From Streptomyces sp. CNH099 (lineage in GTDB: Bacteria > Actinomycetota > Actinomycetes > Streptomycetales > Streptomycetaceae): a DNA stretch of 64,000 bases. The stretch is taken from the NCBI GenBank assembly GCA_000514715.1, contig AZWL01000023.1, positions 1-64,000 of the forward strand. Direction: 5' to 3'. The notes beneath the pieces were generated by a model. That model was not told the origin of the DNA, did not search any database, and was given only the letters and a program-made list of their open reading frames with translations. The position numbers and the translations under genes were made by a program. Below, in pieces: positions 51,485 through 60,736 of this stretch (positions are counted from its first letter, which is position 1; each line of letters opens with the position of its first letter).

Positions 51485-52990
51485 CTACGTCTCCGCCTCC
51501 AGCACCCGGCACAGCGCCGCCAGCGCCCCCGGATACAGGTGATCCGGCGGCGTCCCGTACCCCACCACCAGCGCCTCCCCCTCCGGCCCCGGCGCCTCCC
51601 CCGCCGCCGGCGGCGCCGCGAAGTCGCCGCCCTCCTCCCACGCCCCCTGGCCGTACTCGTACGCCCCCAGCCGGGCCACCGCCAGCCCCTCCCGCGCCGC
51701 CCGCGCCAGCACCCGGCGCTCGGTCCCCGGCGGCAGCCGGACGACGGCGTGCAGCCCCGCGGCGATGCCGGTCACCGTCACCCGCGGCGCCCGCCGCGCC
51801 AGCTCGGCGACGAGGCGGTCGCGCCGGCGCCGGTAGCGCTGGCGGGCGGCGCGGACGTGCCGGTCGTAGCCGCCGGACTCGACGAACTCCGCCAGCGTCA
51901 GCTGGTCCACCACCCCCGGCGGCGTGCGGCTCAGCGCCTGCACCTCGTGCACCGGGCGCAGCAGCCGCCCCGGCAGCACCATCCAGCCCAGCCGCAGCGC
52001 GGGCGACAGGCTCTTGCTGACCGTGCCCAGGTGCGCCACGTGCTCCGGGTCGAGCGACTGCAGCGCCCCCACCGGCTGCCGGTCGTAGCGGAACTCGCCG
52101 TCGTAGTCGTCGTCCAGCACCACCCCGCCCGTCGCCCGCGCCCAGTCGACGGCCGCCGCCCGCCGCTCCGGGGCGAGCGGGACGCCGGTGGGGAACTGGT
52201 GCGCCGGGGTGAGGAGGACGGCGCCGGCGCCGGTGGCGGGCAGGCCGGCGGTGGCGGTGCCCCCGTCGTCGTACGGCAGCGGCACCGTCCGCAGCCCGGC
52301 GTCGGTGAGCAGCCGGCGGTGCAGCCCAAGACCGTACGGCTCGACCGCGATCCGCCGCGTGCCCTGGGCGCGCAGCACCTCCGCCAGCAGCCGCAGCCCG
52401 CTGGTGAACCCGGCGCAGACCACGATCCGCGCCGGCTCCGCGTGCACGCCGCGCGCCCGCGCCAGATACCCGGCCAGCGCCCGCCGCAGCTCCACCCGGC
52501 CGCCGGGGCCCTGGTGGCCGAAGGCCGCCGAGGGCGCCGCCGTCAGTGCCCGCCGCGCCGCGGCGGCCCACGCGGCGCGCGGGAAGCGGGCGGAGTCGGG
52601 GGCGCCGGGCAGCAGGTTGTACGTCGCCGGCCGGTCCAGCGGGTGCGGCGGCGGCTCCGGCAGCCGGCCGGCGGCCGTCCCCGCGCGGCGCGGCTCGGCG
52701 CGGGCCGCGACCCGGGTGCCGGAGCCCCGCCGGGCGGTCAGCCAGCCCTCGGCGACCAGCTCGGCGTACGCATCGGCCACCGTGTTCCGGGCCACGCCCA
52801 GGTCCGCGGCCAGCGCCCGGGATGACGGCAGCCGGGTGCCCGGCGCGAGCCGGCCCGTGCGCACGGCGTCGCGCAGCGCCCTGATCAGCGCGGCGCCGGT
52901 GCCGCGGCTGCCGCCGCGCACGTCGAGATGCAGGTCGAGGGAGCGCTGGAAGTCGCGAAGACCCGCCGAAGTGGCCCAGTAATCCGCCAT
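51485..52990 (-). CDS. MocR/PdxR-type GntR regulator with aminotransferase domain
   Basis: A 501-residue fusion. The GntR winged helix is at about residues 35-100 (ALIRALRDAVRTGRLAPGTR, LGVARNTVADAYAELVAEGW). The fold-type I aminotransferase domain follows, with DDDYDGEFRYDRQPVGALQS and the PLP lysine in TVSKSLSPALRLGW. MocR proteins use PLP as a co-factor for sensing, not catalysis. It is divergent from the AhpD-like gene across 46 bp, where its operator should lie. It may sense PLP or an amine related to the adjacent operon. Confidence 0.94.
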   Translation of the reverse strand: MADYWATSAGLRDFQRSLDLHLDVRGGSRGTGAALIRALRDAVRTGRLAPGTRLPSSRALAADLGVARNTVADAYAELVAEGWLTARRGSGTRVAARAEPRRAGTAAGRLPEPPPHPLDRPATYNLLPGAPDSARFPRAAWAAAARRALTAAPSAAFGHQGPGGRVELRRALAGYLARARGVHAEPARIVVCAGFTSGLRLLAEVLRAQGTRRIAVEPYGLGLHRRLLTDAGLRTVPLPYDDGGTATAGLPATGAGAVLLTPAHQFPTGVPLAPERRAAAVDWARATGGVVLDDDYDGEFRYDRQPVGALQSLDPEHVAHLGTVSKSLSPALRLGWMVLPGRLLRPVHEVQALSRTPPGVVDQLTLAEFVESGGYDRHVRAARQRYRRRRDRLVAELARRAPRVTVTGIAAGLHAVVRLPPGTERRVLARAAREGLAVARLGAYEYGQGAWEEGGDFAAPPAAGEAPGPEGEALVVGYGTPPDHLYPGALAALCRVLEAET

Positions 52991-53036
52991 GGAAATGGAC
53001 CATACATCTGGGATATGAAGATCTAGCGTGGGAGGC
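52991..53036. promoter_or_regulatory. Divergent control region of MocR and AhpD-like genes
   Basis: This 46-bp gap contains the near palindrome ATGGACCAT and the pair CATA...TATG (CATACATCTGGGATATG), both candidates for MocR binding. TAGCGT just before GGGAGG and ATG 53037 is the likely -10 box of the rightward operon. The region is AT-rich relative to its neighbours. Confidence 0.5.
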
Positions 53037-53507
53037 ATGACACAGCGAATCGACCTCCCCGCGCTCGTCCCCGACGTCCACCGCGCCCTGGTCAGACTGG
53101 AGCAGGCGGCCAAGAAGGGCCTCGACCCCGTCGTCTTCGAGCTGGTGAAGCTCCGCGCCTCGCAGATCAACCACTGCGCGTACTGCATCGACATGCACTC
53201 CAAGGACGCACGCGCCGCCGGCGAGACCGAGCAGCGCCTCTACCTCCTGGGCGCCTGGGAGGAGGTGCCGCACCTCTACACCGAGAAGGAGCAGGCGGCG
53301 CTCGCCCTCACCGAGGCGGTGACCGTGCTGACGGACGGCTTCGTCCCGGACACGGTGTACGAGCGGGCGGCGAAGCACTTCGGGGAGCAGGAGCTGGCGC
53401 GGCTCATCGGCGTACTGATCGCGATCAACGGCTGGAACCGCTGGTGCGTCACCAGCCGGACGGAGGCCGGGAACTACGAGCCCGGCGAGCACGAGCGGCC
53501 GGCATGA
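53037..53507 (+). CDS. Carboxymuconolactone decarboxylase family (AhpD-like) protein
   Basis: A 156-residue helical protein with the AhpD active site HCAYCIDMHSKDA: Cys47, Cys50 and His54, the CxxC-xxxH pattern of alkylhydroperoxidase-like enzymes. It reduces peroxides or thiols using the redox-active cysteine pair. ATG 53037 is preceded by GGGAGG. Its stop overlaps the next gene's start (ATGA). It is divergent from the MocR regulator, its probable controller. Confidence 0.94.
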   Translation: MTQRIDLPALVPDVHRALVRLEQAAKKGLDPVVFELVKLRASQINHCAYCIDMHSKDARAAGETEQRLYLLGAWEEVPHLYTEKEQAALALTEAVTVLTDGFVPDTVYERAAKHFGEQELARLIGVLIAINGWNRWCVTSRTEAGNYEPGEHERPA

Positions 53508-54298
53508 CGGCGGAGGATGCCGCACGCGCCGGAGGCGGCGGGGGTGCCGGAGGCGGCGGGGGCGTGGACGAGTTCCGCGCCCTGCACCACGGCCGCGCCG
53601 CGGACGACCCCCTGGTCCTGCCCGGCCCGTGGGACGCCGCGAGCGCCCGCGCCTTCGCCGACGCCGGCTTCCCGGCGCTGGCCACCCCGAGCGCCGGGGT
53701 CGCCGCCGCCCTCGGCTACGGAGACGGCCAGGCCGCGCCGGCCGCCGAGATGTTCGCGGCCGTCGCCCGCATCACCCGGGCCGTGGCCGTCCCCGTCACC
53801 GCGGACGTCGAGGCGGGGTACGGGCTGGCGCCGCGCGAGCTGGTGGAGCGGCTGCTGGCGGCGGGCGCGGTGGGCTGCAACCTGGAGGACACCGTCCACC
53901 CCGGCAAGACCCTGCGGGACGCGGCCGAGCAGGCGGACTTCCTCGCCGCGGTACGCGCCGAGGCGGGCGACCGGCTGTTCATCAACGCCCGCGTCGACAC
54001 CTTCGTACGCGGGAATCCCGACCCCGCGGCGGCGATCGAACGCGGCCGCCGGTACGCGGCCGCCGGCGCCGACGCCGTGTACCCGATCACGGCGCCGCCC
54101 CGGCACCTGCGGCTGCTGGCCGACGAGATCGGGCTGCCCGTCAACGCCCTGGCGGTGCCGGGCGGCCCGGGCCCGAAGGAGCTGGGCACGCTGGGGGCGA
54201 GCCGGATCACGTTCGGCGGCGGGCTGTTCGACCGGACGCTGGCGACGGTACGGCAGCTGGCGGCGGAACTGCGCGGGGAGACCGCGGACGAGGGGTGA
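53504..54298 (+). CDS. Isocitrate lyase/PEP mutase family protein
   Basis: A 264-residue TIM-barrel enzyme. After a Gly-rich start, FRALHHGRAADDPLVLPGPW, VPVTADVEAGYG and GCNLEDTVHP match the PEP mutase/methylisocitrate lyase superfamily, with the metal-binding Asp/Glu in the DVEAGYG segment. LFINARVDTFVRG and GGLFDRTL follow. The catalytic loop KKCGH/KRCGH of true lyases is not seen, so it belongs to the less-characterised PEP mutase-like group acting on an unknown oxo-acid. It is co-translated with the AhpD-like gene. Confidence 0.9.
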   Translation: MTAEDAARAGGGGGAGGGGGVDEFRALHHGRAADDPLVLPGPWDAASARAFADAGFPALATPSAGVAAALGYGDGQAAPAAEMFAAVARITRAVAVPVTADVEAGYGLAPRELVERLLAAGAVGCNLEDTVHPGKTLRDAAEQADFLAAVRAEAGDRLFINARVDTFVRGNPDPAAAIERGRRYAAAGADAVYPITAPPRHLRLLADEIGLPVNALAVPGGPGPKELGTLGASRITFGGGLFDRTLATVRQLAAELRGETADEG

Positions 54299-54356
54299 GG
54301 CGGGGCGGCGCCGTGGCGCCGCCCCCGGGGCCCGTCCGCTTCAGGCCCTGTCCGCT

Positions 54357-55517
54357 TCAGGCCCCGTCCGGCTCCGGGCACGCGGTGTCCGTGCAGAGCG
54401 ACGCCGTCATCGCGTCGAGGACCTCCCGCTGGCGCGGCCAGTCCGCCTCCGGACCGGAGACGAGCAGGGCGTACATCTTCCCGTCCGCCGTCTCCCGGTC
54501 GTGCAGCAGAACGCGACGGGGGCCGAGCTGATCGTCGACGTACGAGTAGTCGTACTCCGCGGCGGTACCGAGATCCGCCAGGTCGTTGCGCCGGTAGCCG
54601 TCGGCCTCCCGCTTGGTCTCCTCGATGACCTGCACGGCCTCGAACGGGCTGATGTCCTCGGTCACCTCGTAGACCTGGACGAACGCGCCGTCCGCGCGCG
54701 GCTCTTCGTAGAACACGGACACGCCGTCGACGCGGCGCTCCCAGTCCTCGGGTACGGCGAGGGAGTAGCCGTCCTCGGTGGCGTGCACGTAGCCGGAGGG
54801 GAGGGCGGACTCCGACGGCGACGACGAGGGGGGCGCGGAGGTCGGCGCGGGGTCGGTACGGTCCGGGGACGGCTTGGGCTCCGCCGTGGCACTGTGCTGC
54901 GGCTTCGCCGCCGCCTTGCCGCCGTCGTCGCTCAGCAGCTGCCAGCCGCCGGCGCCGAGCGCCCCGCCGACGATCACGGCGAGCCCCACCACCGCGACGA
55001 CGACCCCGCGGCGCCGCGACCGGTCGTCGGCCTCGGGGCGGAGTTCGAAGTCGCCGGGGTAGGGCGTGTAGGCGGCGTACGGGTCGTAGGCCCCGCTCGG
55101 GCCGGGGCCGGGGCCGGGGCCGGGTGCGGGCGCCGGCTCGTGCACCGCCGGGTACGCGGACGGGGCCGGCGGTGGCGGCGGGGTGGCGTACTGCATCGGC
55201 AGCTCGGCCGCCGGAATCGCCGCACCCGGGTCGTGCGGCGCGGTGGCGGGCGGCGCCGCGGAACCCGGTGCCTCCGGCCATTCAGGGGCGGTGAGCGGCG
55301 GTGCCGGCGCGCCGCCGCCGGGAGCCCCGCCGTCCGGGGTCCGGTCGTCGCGAGCCGGGTCCTCCTCGGGGGTCCGGTCCTCCGGGGTCCCGTCCGACGA
55401 GGCTGGGGCCGGCGACTCCGCGGGCGCCGGGGGCGCCGCCGGGGGCGGCGGGGCCGCGGATTCCGGTGCCCCCCGCCGCGCGTCCTCGTCCCCGTACACC
55501 CCACCGTTGCCGCTCAT
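54357..55517 (-). CDS. Single-pass membrane protein with Pro-rich cytoplasmic region
   Basis: A 386-residue protein from ATG 55517 with GGGGAG upstream. Residues 1-165 are a Pro/Ala/Gly-rich disordered region. A transmembrane helix (GVVVAVVGLAVIVGGALGAG) lies at about 172-190. After a Ser/Pro linker comes an extracytoplasmic domain of about 130 residues (YSLAVPEDWERRV, EAVQVIEETKREADGYRRND, YSYVDDQLGPRRVLLHDRET). This layout is common for streptomycete membrane proteins of unknown role; some resemble serine/threonine kinase-associated sensors. It is monocistronic. Confidence 0.75.
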   Translation of the reverse strand: MSGNGGVYGDEDARRGAPESAAPPPPAAPPAPAESPAPASSDGTPEDRTPEEDPARDDRTPDGGAPGGGAPAPPLTAPEWPEAPGSAAPPATAPHDPGAAIPAAELPMQYATPPPPPAPSAYPAVHEPAPAPGPGPGPGPSGAYDPYAAYTPYPGDFELRPEADDRSRRRGVVVAVVGLAVIVGGALGAGGWQLLSDDGGKAAAKPQHSATAEPKPSPDRTDPAPTSAPPSSSPSESALPSGYVHATEDGYSLAVPEDWERRVDGVSVFYEEPRADGAFVQVYEVTEDISPFEAVQVIEETKREADGYRRNDLADLGTAAEYDYSYVDDQLGPRRVLLHDRETADGKMYALLVSGPEADWPRQREVLDAMTASLCTDTACPEPDGA

Positions 55518-55758
55518 GCTCTTCTCCCCTGTCCCCCCACCCGGCTCCCACCGGACGGCCGACCAACCGTCGCCATCGTGCCGACACCTCCTCCCGCACG
55601 GCAAGCGCGGCGAGGCAGAGCACCCCGGGGGCCGACGACCCCGGAGACGAAGACCCGGCCGCGGCAACCGAATGAGCCCGCACGCACCGCCGCGGCGGGC
55701 CCTCCCGGGGGAGGACCCGCCGCGGCGGTGTACGTGCGGACGCCTGGGCGCCTCGCGC

Positions 55759-56757
55759 TCAGACGAGGCCGAGGGCGCGTACCGCCTCGCGCTCCTCCGC
55801 CAGCTCCTGCACGGAGGCGTCGATGCGGGCCCGCGAGAACTCGTTGACCGTCAGCCCCTGCACGATCTCGTACGAGCCGCCGGCGCAGGTCACCGGGTAC
55901 GACGAGATGAGGCCCTCGGGCACGCCGTACGAACCGTCCGACGGGATGCCCATCGACACCCAGTCGCCCTGCGGGGTGCCGTTGACCCAGGAGTAGACGT
56001 GGTCCACCGCGGCGTTGGCGGCCGAGGCCGCCGACGAGGCGCCGCGGGCCTCGATGATGGCCGCGCCGCGCTTGGCGACGGTCGGGATGAACTCGTCGGC
56101 CAGCCACTTCTCGTCGTTGACGACCTCGGCGGCGTTCTTCCCGGCGATCTCGGCGTGGAAGACGTCCGGGTACTGGGTCGCGGAGTGGTTGCCCCAGATC
56201 GTCAGCTTCTTGATGTCGCCGACCGCGGCGCCGGTCTTCTTCGCCAGCTGCGACAGCGCGCGGTTGTGGTCGAGGCGGGTCATCGCGGTGAACCGCTCGG
56301 CCGGCACGTCCGGCGCGGCGGCGCGGGCGATGAGCGCGTTGGTGTTGGCGGGGTTGCCGACGACGAGGACCTTGATGTCGTCCGCGGCGTTGTCGTTGAT
56401 GGCCTTGCCCTGCGGCTTGAAGATGCCGCCGTTGGCCTCCAGCAGGTCGCCGCGCTCCATGCCCTTGGTGCGCGGGCGGGCGCCGACGAGCAGCGCCACG
56501 TTGGCGCCGGCGAAGGCGACGTTCGGGTCGTCGGTGATGTCGATGCCGCGCAGCAGCGGGAACGCGCAGTCGTCCAGCTCCATCGCGGTGCCCTCGGCGG
56601 CGCCGAGGGCCGGGGTGATCTCCAGCAGCCGTAGCCTGACCGGCACGTCCGGGCCGAGGAGCTGCCCGGAGGCGATACGGAAGAGCAGCGCGTAGCCGAT
56701 CTGCCCGGCCGCTCCGGTGACGGTGACGGTGACGGGGCTGTCGGGAGTGCGGGTCAT
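55759..56757 (-). CDS. mdh: Malate dehydrogenase
   Basis: A 332-residue NAD-dependent dehydrogenase of the TCA cycle. The nucleotide-binding motif TGAAGQIGYALLFRIASG starts near residue 14. VGARPRTKGMERGDLL, VGNPANTNA, the catalytic Asp in TRLDHNRA and the catalytic His in IWGNHSATQYPD are all present and in order. It belongs to the cytosolic-type MDH group found in actinobacteria. ATG 56757 fits the family start. It lies at the left end of the mdh-folD-purH-purN block. Confidence 0.97.
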   Translation of the reverse strand: MTRTPDSPVTVTVTGAAGQIGYALLFRIASGQLLGPDVPVRLRLLEITPALGAAEGTAMELDDCAFPLLRGIDITDDPNVAFAGANVALLVGARPRTKGMERGDLLEANGGIFKPQGKAINDNAADDIKVLVVGNPANTNALIARAAAPDVPAERFTAMTRLDHNRALSQLAKKTGAAVGDIKKLTIWGNHSATQYPDVFHAEIAGKNAAEVVNDEKWLADEFIPTVAKRGAAIIEARGASSAASAANAAVDHVYSWVNGTPQGDWVSMGIPSDGSYGVPEGLISSYPVTCAGGSYEIVQGLTVNEFSRARIDASVQELAEEREAVRALGLV

Positions 56758-56960
56758 GGTGATCTCTCCGATGAGGGGGCGCGACGTACGGGCTGGCGGG
56801 GCCCGGGCCACCAAGGGCAGCCGCGCCCCCGGGTCAATCTATCCGACTGGCACGGAGTGCCGGAGGGTGGCCGGTGTGGGCCCGGTCACGACGTGCCGGA
56901 ATCGGGCCCCGGGCACGGGCCGTTGTCGTACGGGCCGCGGGGCCGGCCGGCGGCGGCGCA

Positions 56961-58496
56961 TTACGCCGGCGGGGTGCCCTCCGTGCAGTCCGCGGTGCCG
57001 TCCGGGAGCGCGGCGCAGGCCCGCACGTCGGCCAGCCGCTCCGCGGCGACCATCGCCGTGTAGCCCTCGCTGTTCCCGGCGGCCGCGTCCGCGCGGACCG
57101 GCTCCTCGCCCGGCGGCTCGGCGAGTGCGGTGACGGTCGAGCCGGGCTCGGCGGAGGTGATCCGGGCCCACGCCGCCCGGCAGGGCTCGCTGTAGCGGAT
57201 CTCCAGGAGCATGTCGCCGACGTACGTCCGCGTGGTGGTCCGGGCGAAGTCGCCGCCGCAGCCCATCTCGTCGGGGTCCTCGCCGGTGCAGTCGGCCCCC
57301 CGGCACTCCACGCCCTCGGGCAGCGGCTCGGACGCGGACCCGGTCCCGGACGCGGACTCGGACGGCGCTTCGGACGCCGAGCCGGCGGGGCTGGAGTCGG
57401 GCGGTGGGCCGCCGCGCGGCTCCCGCTGCTCCCCGGTGCCGGGGTCGGTGACCAGGCCGTGGGTGACGTAGACGACGCCGGCGCCGCTGCCGGCGAGGAG
57501 CAGGGTGACGAGGCCGGCGAGGAGGAGGCGGCGCAGCGGCCACTTCCTGGTCGCGGGCGGGGCGGCGGTGGCGGTGGCGGTGGTCGACGGGGTGGCCGCC
57601 GCGGGGATGCGGGACGTCGCGGCCGTGCCGCCGAGCGGCTCCGGGTCTGGGTCGGGGGCGGGGTCCGGTTCGAAGGCCGGGGCGGGAGCGGGGCGGGCGG
57701 GGGCGCGGAGTTCGGTGGTCTCGTCGGGGTCGCGGGAGGAGCCGCCGGAGGCGGTCCCGGATCCCGCGCCTGTCCCGGCTCCCGTACCGGTGCCGGCACC
57801 GGTGCCGGTCCCGGCTCCGGCTCCCGTACCGGCGCCGGCTCCGACGCCGGTTGCGGCTCCAGCGCCGGTACCCGCCTCCGCCGGCCGACTGCCCGGCGGC
57901 TCCTCCGCGCGCCCCCGCCGCTCCGGCGGCGGCGGGGGCCCGGGACGTACCGCCGAGCGCTCGGTGGCGTCCGGTCGTACGGGCCCCTCGGCGCCCCCGG
58001 TCCGCTCCGTCGTCCCCCCGGGACGCTCCGGGCCGGCCGGCTCCGCCGGCCCCGGTATCGCCCTGACGGGGGGTATGTCGGGTATATCCTCGCCGCGGTT
58101 CCTGCCCCGCCCCAGGACCCCGCGCAGCCGCCGCCCCGGGCGGCCGCCCGGGGCCGGTCCGGCGTCGGGGTCCGGTCCCGGCTCCGCCGCCCGCAGGGCC
58201 CGCAGCGCCGCCTCGTTCCGCAGCTCCGCGCGGCTCCAGGCGCGGTCCGCCGCGCCCCACGCGGCCATCAGCTGCTCGTCCCGCGCGCCCGTCACCTCCG
58301 CGAACGCGACCACCGACGCCCGCGGCGGCATCAGCCGCCCGCCCAGGTAACGCTCCCACGACGACCTGCTGTACCCGGTGCGGTCCGCGATCTCGGACAC
58401 CGTCAGACCGCTGCGGTCGACCAGCCGGCGCAGGTGCCCGGCGAAGTCCCGTATCTGCGGGTCCAGCTCTTCCGGCAGCTCCTCCCAGCGAGGCAT
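56961..58496 (-). CDS. XRE-type HTH membrane protein with DUF2690 domain
   Basis: A 511-residue protein from ATG 58496. The N-terminal helix-turn-helix (about 15-70: LRRLVDRSGLTVSEIADRTG, YSRSSWERYLGGR) is cytoplasmic. A long low-complexity region follows, including Gly-Thr-Gly-Ala repeats encoded around 57770-57860. After one transmembrane helix (LLLAGLVTLLLAGSGAGVVY) the extracytoplasmic DUF2690 domain shows conserved cysteines (GVECRGADCTGEDPDEMGCG). It may transmit an envelope signal to DNA. It is found with such genes in other streptomycetes. Confidence 0.85.
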   Translation of the reverse strand: MPRWEELPEELDPQIRDFAGHLRRLVDRSGLTVSEIADRTGYSRSSWERYLGGRLMPPRASVVAFAEVTGARDEQLMAAWGAADRAWSRAELRNEAALRALRAAEPGPDPDAGPAPGGRPGRRLRGVLGRGRNRGEDIPDIPPVRAIPGPAEPAGPERPGGTTERTGGAEGPVRPDATERSAVRPGPPPPPERRGRAEEPPGSRPAEAGTGAGAATGVGAGAGTGAGAGTGTGAGTGTGAGTGAGSGTASGGSSRDPDETTELRAPARPAPAPAFEPDPAPDPDPEPLGGTAATSRIPAAATPSTTATATAAPPATRKWPLRRLLLAGLVTLLLAGSGAGVVYVTHGLVTDPGTGEQREPRGGPPPDSSPAGSASEAPSESASGTGSASEPLPEGVECRGADCTGEDPDEMGCGGDFARTTTRTYVGDMLLEIRYSEPCRAAWARITSAEPGSTVTALAEPPGEEPVRADAAAGNSEGYTAMVAAERLADVRACAALPDGTADCTEGTPPA

Positions 58497-58681
58497 CGCT
58501 ACTCCCCTGCTCCCCCTTGTGCCCGTGCCGAGGGTTCTCCGTGACGCCGGCGCTCCTGCCGCGCTCCCGCTCCAGCATCGCATCTGCCAGCACGGACGTG
58601 GAGATCCCGGGCACGGGCCGGTCCCCCGGCCGCCCCCCGGCCGCCCCCCGGCCGGCACGTCGACCGGTGCGCCGCCGGGCG

Positions 58682-59065
58682 TCAGCGCACGGAGAAGTGG
58701 ACCGCGTCCTCCACGAACGGCAGCTCCAGCCAGGGACCCGGCATCGCGACCAGCGCCAGCAGCACGATCGCCAGGCCCAGCACCCCGAACGTCACGATGT
58801 CGGTGAACCGGGACCGCACCGCCAGCATCCCGACCTCCGGCACCAGCCAGCGCAGCACGCCGCCCACGAGCAGCGCCCCGCCGACGACCAGCGTGCCCTC
58901 GCGGAACGGCCCCGCCGCCACCGTCACAAGACCGGCCGCCGCTATCGCCAGCACCAGGAGTATCGGCCACTGCCGCGCCGGCGGCGGCGCCTGGCCGGAC
59001 GCCGCCCGGCCGCCGCCCTCGGGGCGTACCGTGCCGCGGGTCGGGAACGCCGCGCGGCGGGCCAT
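58682..59065 (-). CDS. DUF3017 membrane protein
   Basis: A 127-residue protein with three transmembrane helices (WPILLVLAIAAAGLVTVAA, TLVVGGALLVGGVLRWLV, IVTFGVLGLAIVLLALVA) after a basic N-terminus. This is the DUF3017 family, which in streptomycetes sits directly behind folD. Its start overlaps the folD stop as TGATG, indicating translational coupling. The function is unknown. A GTG three bases upstream is an equivalent start. Confidence 0.9.
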   Translation of the reverse strand: MARRAAFPTRGTVRPEGGGRAASGQAPPPARQWPILLVLAIAAAGLVTVAAGPFREGTLVVGGALLVGGVLRWLVPEVGMLAVRSRFTDIVTFGVLGLAIVLLALVAMPGPWLELPFVEDAVHFSVR

Positions 59066-59946
59066 CACCGCGCCGCCGGCGCTGGCGTGCCCGTCCCCGC
59101 CGCGGCCTCGGCCGCCGCCACGACGTTGAACAGCAGCATCGCGCGCGTCATCGGCCCGACGCCGCCGGGGTTCGGCGACAGCCAGCCGGCGACGTCCGCG
59201 ACGCCCGGGTGCACGTCGCCGACGATCTTGCCGCGCTCGTCGCGGCTGACGCCGACGTCGAGCACGGCGGCGCCCGGGCGGACGTCCACCGGCTTGATCA
59301 GGTGCGGCGAGCCGGCCGCGGCCACGACGATGTCGGCCTGCCGCAGCTGCCCGGCGAGGTCGCGGGTGCCGGTGTGGCACTGGGTGACCGTGGCGTTCTC
59401 GGACTTGCGGGTCAGCAGCAGCGGCAGCGACCGGCCGATGGTGACGCCGCGCCCGACCACCACGACGTGCGCCCCGTTCAGCTCCACCCCGAACTGCCGC
59501 AGCAGCCGGATGCAGCCGTTCGGCGTGCAGGGCAGCGGCGCGGGCTCGTTGAGCACCAGCCGGCCGAGGTTGGTGGGGTGCAGCCCGTCCGCGTCCTTGG
59601 CGGGGTCGATCAGCTCCAGCACCCGGTTCTCGTCGATGTGCCGCGGCAGCGGCAGCTGGACGATGTAGCCGGTGCAGGCGGGGTCCTCGTTCAGCTCGCG
59701 GACGACCGCCTCGACCTGCTCCTGCGTGGCCGTGGCGGGCAGTTCGCGCTGGAGGGAGGCGATGCCGATCTCGGCGCAGTCGCGGTGCTTGCCCGCGACG
59801 TACTTCTGGCTGCCCGGGTCGTCGCCGACCAGGAGGGTGCCCAGGCCGGGCGCGACACCCCGGCCCTTGAGCGCCTGCACACGCGTGGCAAGCTCGGACT
59901 TGATCGCGGCCGCGGTGGCCCTGCCGTCGAGAATCTGGGCGGTCAT
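59065..59946 (-). CDS. folD: Methylenetetrahydrofolate dehydrogenase/cyclohydrolase
   Basis: A 293-residue bifunctional enzyme converting 5,10-methylene-THF to 10-formyl-THF with NADP. PGLGTLLVGDDPGSQKYVAG contains the catalytic YxxxK region, GYIVQLPLPRHID is the folate-binding segment, and VVVGRGVTIGRSLPLLLTRK forms the cofactor loop. ATG 59946 is chosen over the ATG nine bases upstream because GGGGAGG is then well placed. It supplies 10-formyl-THF for PurN and PurH encoded nearby. Confidence 0.96.
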   Translation of the reverse strand: MTAQILDGRATAAAIKSELATRVQALKGRGVAPGLGTLLVGDDPGSQKYVAGKHRDCAEIGIASLQRELPATATQEQVEAVVRELNEDPACTGYIVQLPLPRHIDENRVLELIDPAKDADGLHPTNLGRLVLNEPAPLPCTPNGCIRLLRQFGVELNGAHVVVVGRGVTIGRSLPLLLTRKSENATVTQCHTGTRDLAGQLRQADIVVAAAGSPHLIKPVDVRPGAAVLDVGVSRDERGKIVGDVHPGVADVAGWLSPNPGGVGPMTRAMLLFNVVAAAEAAAGTGTPAPAAR

Positions 59947-60056
59947 GGCCCCCATCCTCCCCGATGCGGTGGGTAACAGACCAATCAGCCGGTCTGGACA
60001 GCGGTCCTCGGGCCAGGTCAGTGTGTCAGTACCTCAAACCGCGGAAGAAGGGCACC

Positions 60057-60635
60057 GTGAGCCTCCCCGACCAGAACAACCCCTACGGCGGGTCCCAGGG
60101 CCAGCAGCAGCAGGCACAGCAGCAGCCACCGCAGCAACAGCCTTACGGCTACCCGCAGTACCCCGCCGCCGGCCAGCCGTATCCCGCGTACCCGGGAGGC
60201 CCCGGCCCGTACGGCGCGGTCGACCACCCCACGAGCATCCCGGGCAAGGCGACCGCCGCCCGGATCATGATGTTCATCTCCGGCGGGCTGCAGTCCATGC
60301 TCTCCATCCTGCTGCTCATCGGCATCGCGGTCGCGAAGGAGGACTTCGAGGAGGGCTTCGAGGACGGCTCGGGCGTGAGCGTCCCCGCCGAGGCCGTGGC
60401 CGTCGTCGCCGGCGTCTACCTCGTGCACGCGATCATCGGCATCGTCCTCGCCTCGCTGTTCGGCAAGGGCGGCGGCGGCGTGCGCGTCGGCAGCATCGTG
60501 TGGCTGAGCTTCCTCATCCTCTTCGGGGTGGTGGCGCTGCCGATCGGCATCATCTGGATCGCGCTCGGCATCATCTCCCTCGTGATGGTCTCCAGCAGCG
60601 TCTCCGGGCGCTGGTTCGCCCGCCCCAAGCCGTGA
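60057..60635 (+). CDS. Small membrane protein with Gln/Pro-rich N-terminus
   Basis: A 192-residue protein from GTG 60057. Residues 1-55 are low-complexity (QQQQAQQQPPQQQPYGYPQY), followed by three transmembrane helices (about 67-90 IMMFISGGLQSMLSILLLIG, 110-135 VAVVAGVYLVHAIIGIVLAS, 145-180 IVWLSFLILFGVVALPIGII). The helices are separated by an acidic loop (KEDFEEGFEDGSG). Proteins of this design are common and uncharacterised in streptomycetes. It ends at a strong bidirectional terminator. Divergent from folD. Confidence 0.82.
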   Translation: MSLPDQNNPYGGSQGQQQQAQQQPPQQQPYGYPQYPAAGQPYPAYPGGPGPYGAVDHPTSIPGKATAARIMMFISGGLQSMLSILLLIGIAVAKEDFEEGFEDGSGVSVPAEAVAVVAGVYLVHAIIGIVLASLFGKGGGGVRVGSIVWLSFLILFGVVALPIGIIWIALGIISLVMVSSSVSGRWFARPKP

Positions 60636-60648
60636 TGTGAGGTTCGTT

Positions 60649-60696
60649 ACGTACGAAGGGAGCCCCGCCGGTGCCGGCGGGGCTCCCTTCGTACGT
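60649..60696. terminator. Strong bidirectional terminator hairpin
   Basis: Two perfectly complementary 23-base arms (60649-60671 and 60674-60696, beginning ACGTACGAAGGGAGCCCCGC) are separated by only two bases, so the loop must consume a few inner pairs. The element lies between convergent genes, 13 bp after one stop and 40 bp before the other, and can serve both strands. Confidence 0.93.
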
Positions 60697-60736
60697 CAGT
60701 CCATGACGCCGGTGCGTGCCGTGGGCGGCGGGGCCG

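Noticed and set aside
57765..57860. GC-rich repeat encoding Gly-Thr-Gly-Ala units, considered as a minisatellite
   Set aside because: It is in frame within the low-complexity linker of the HTH/DUF2690 protein and is best explained as coding low complexity.
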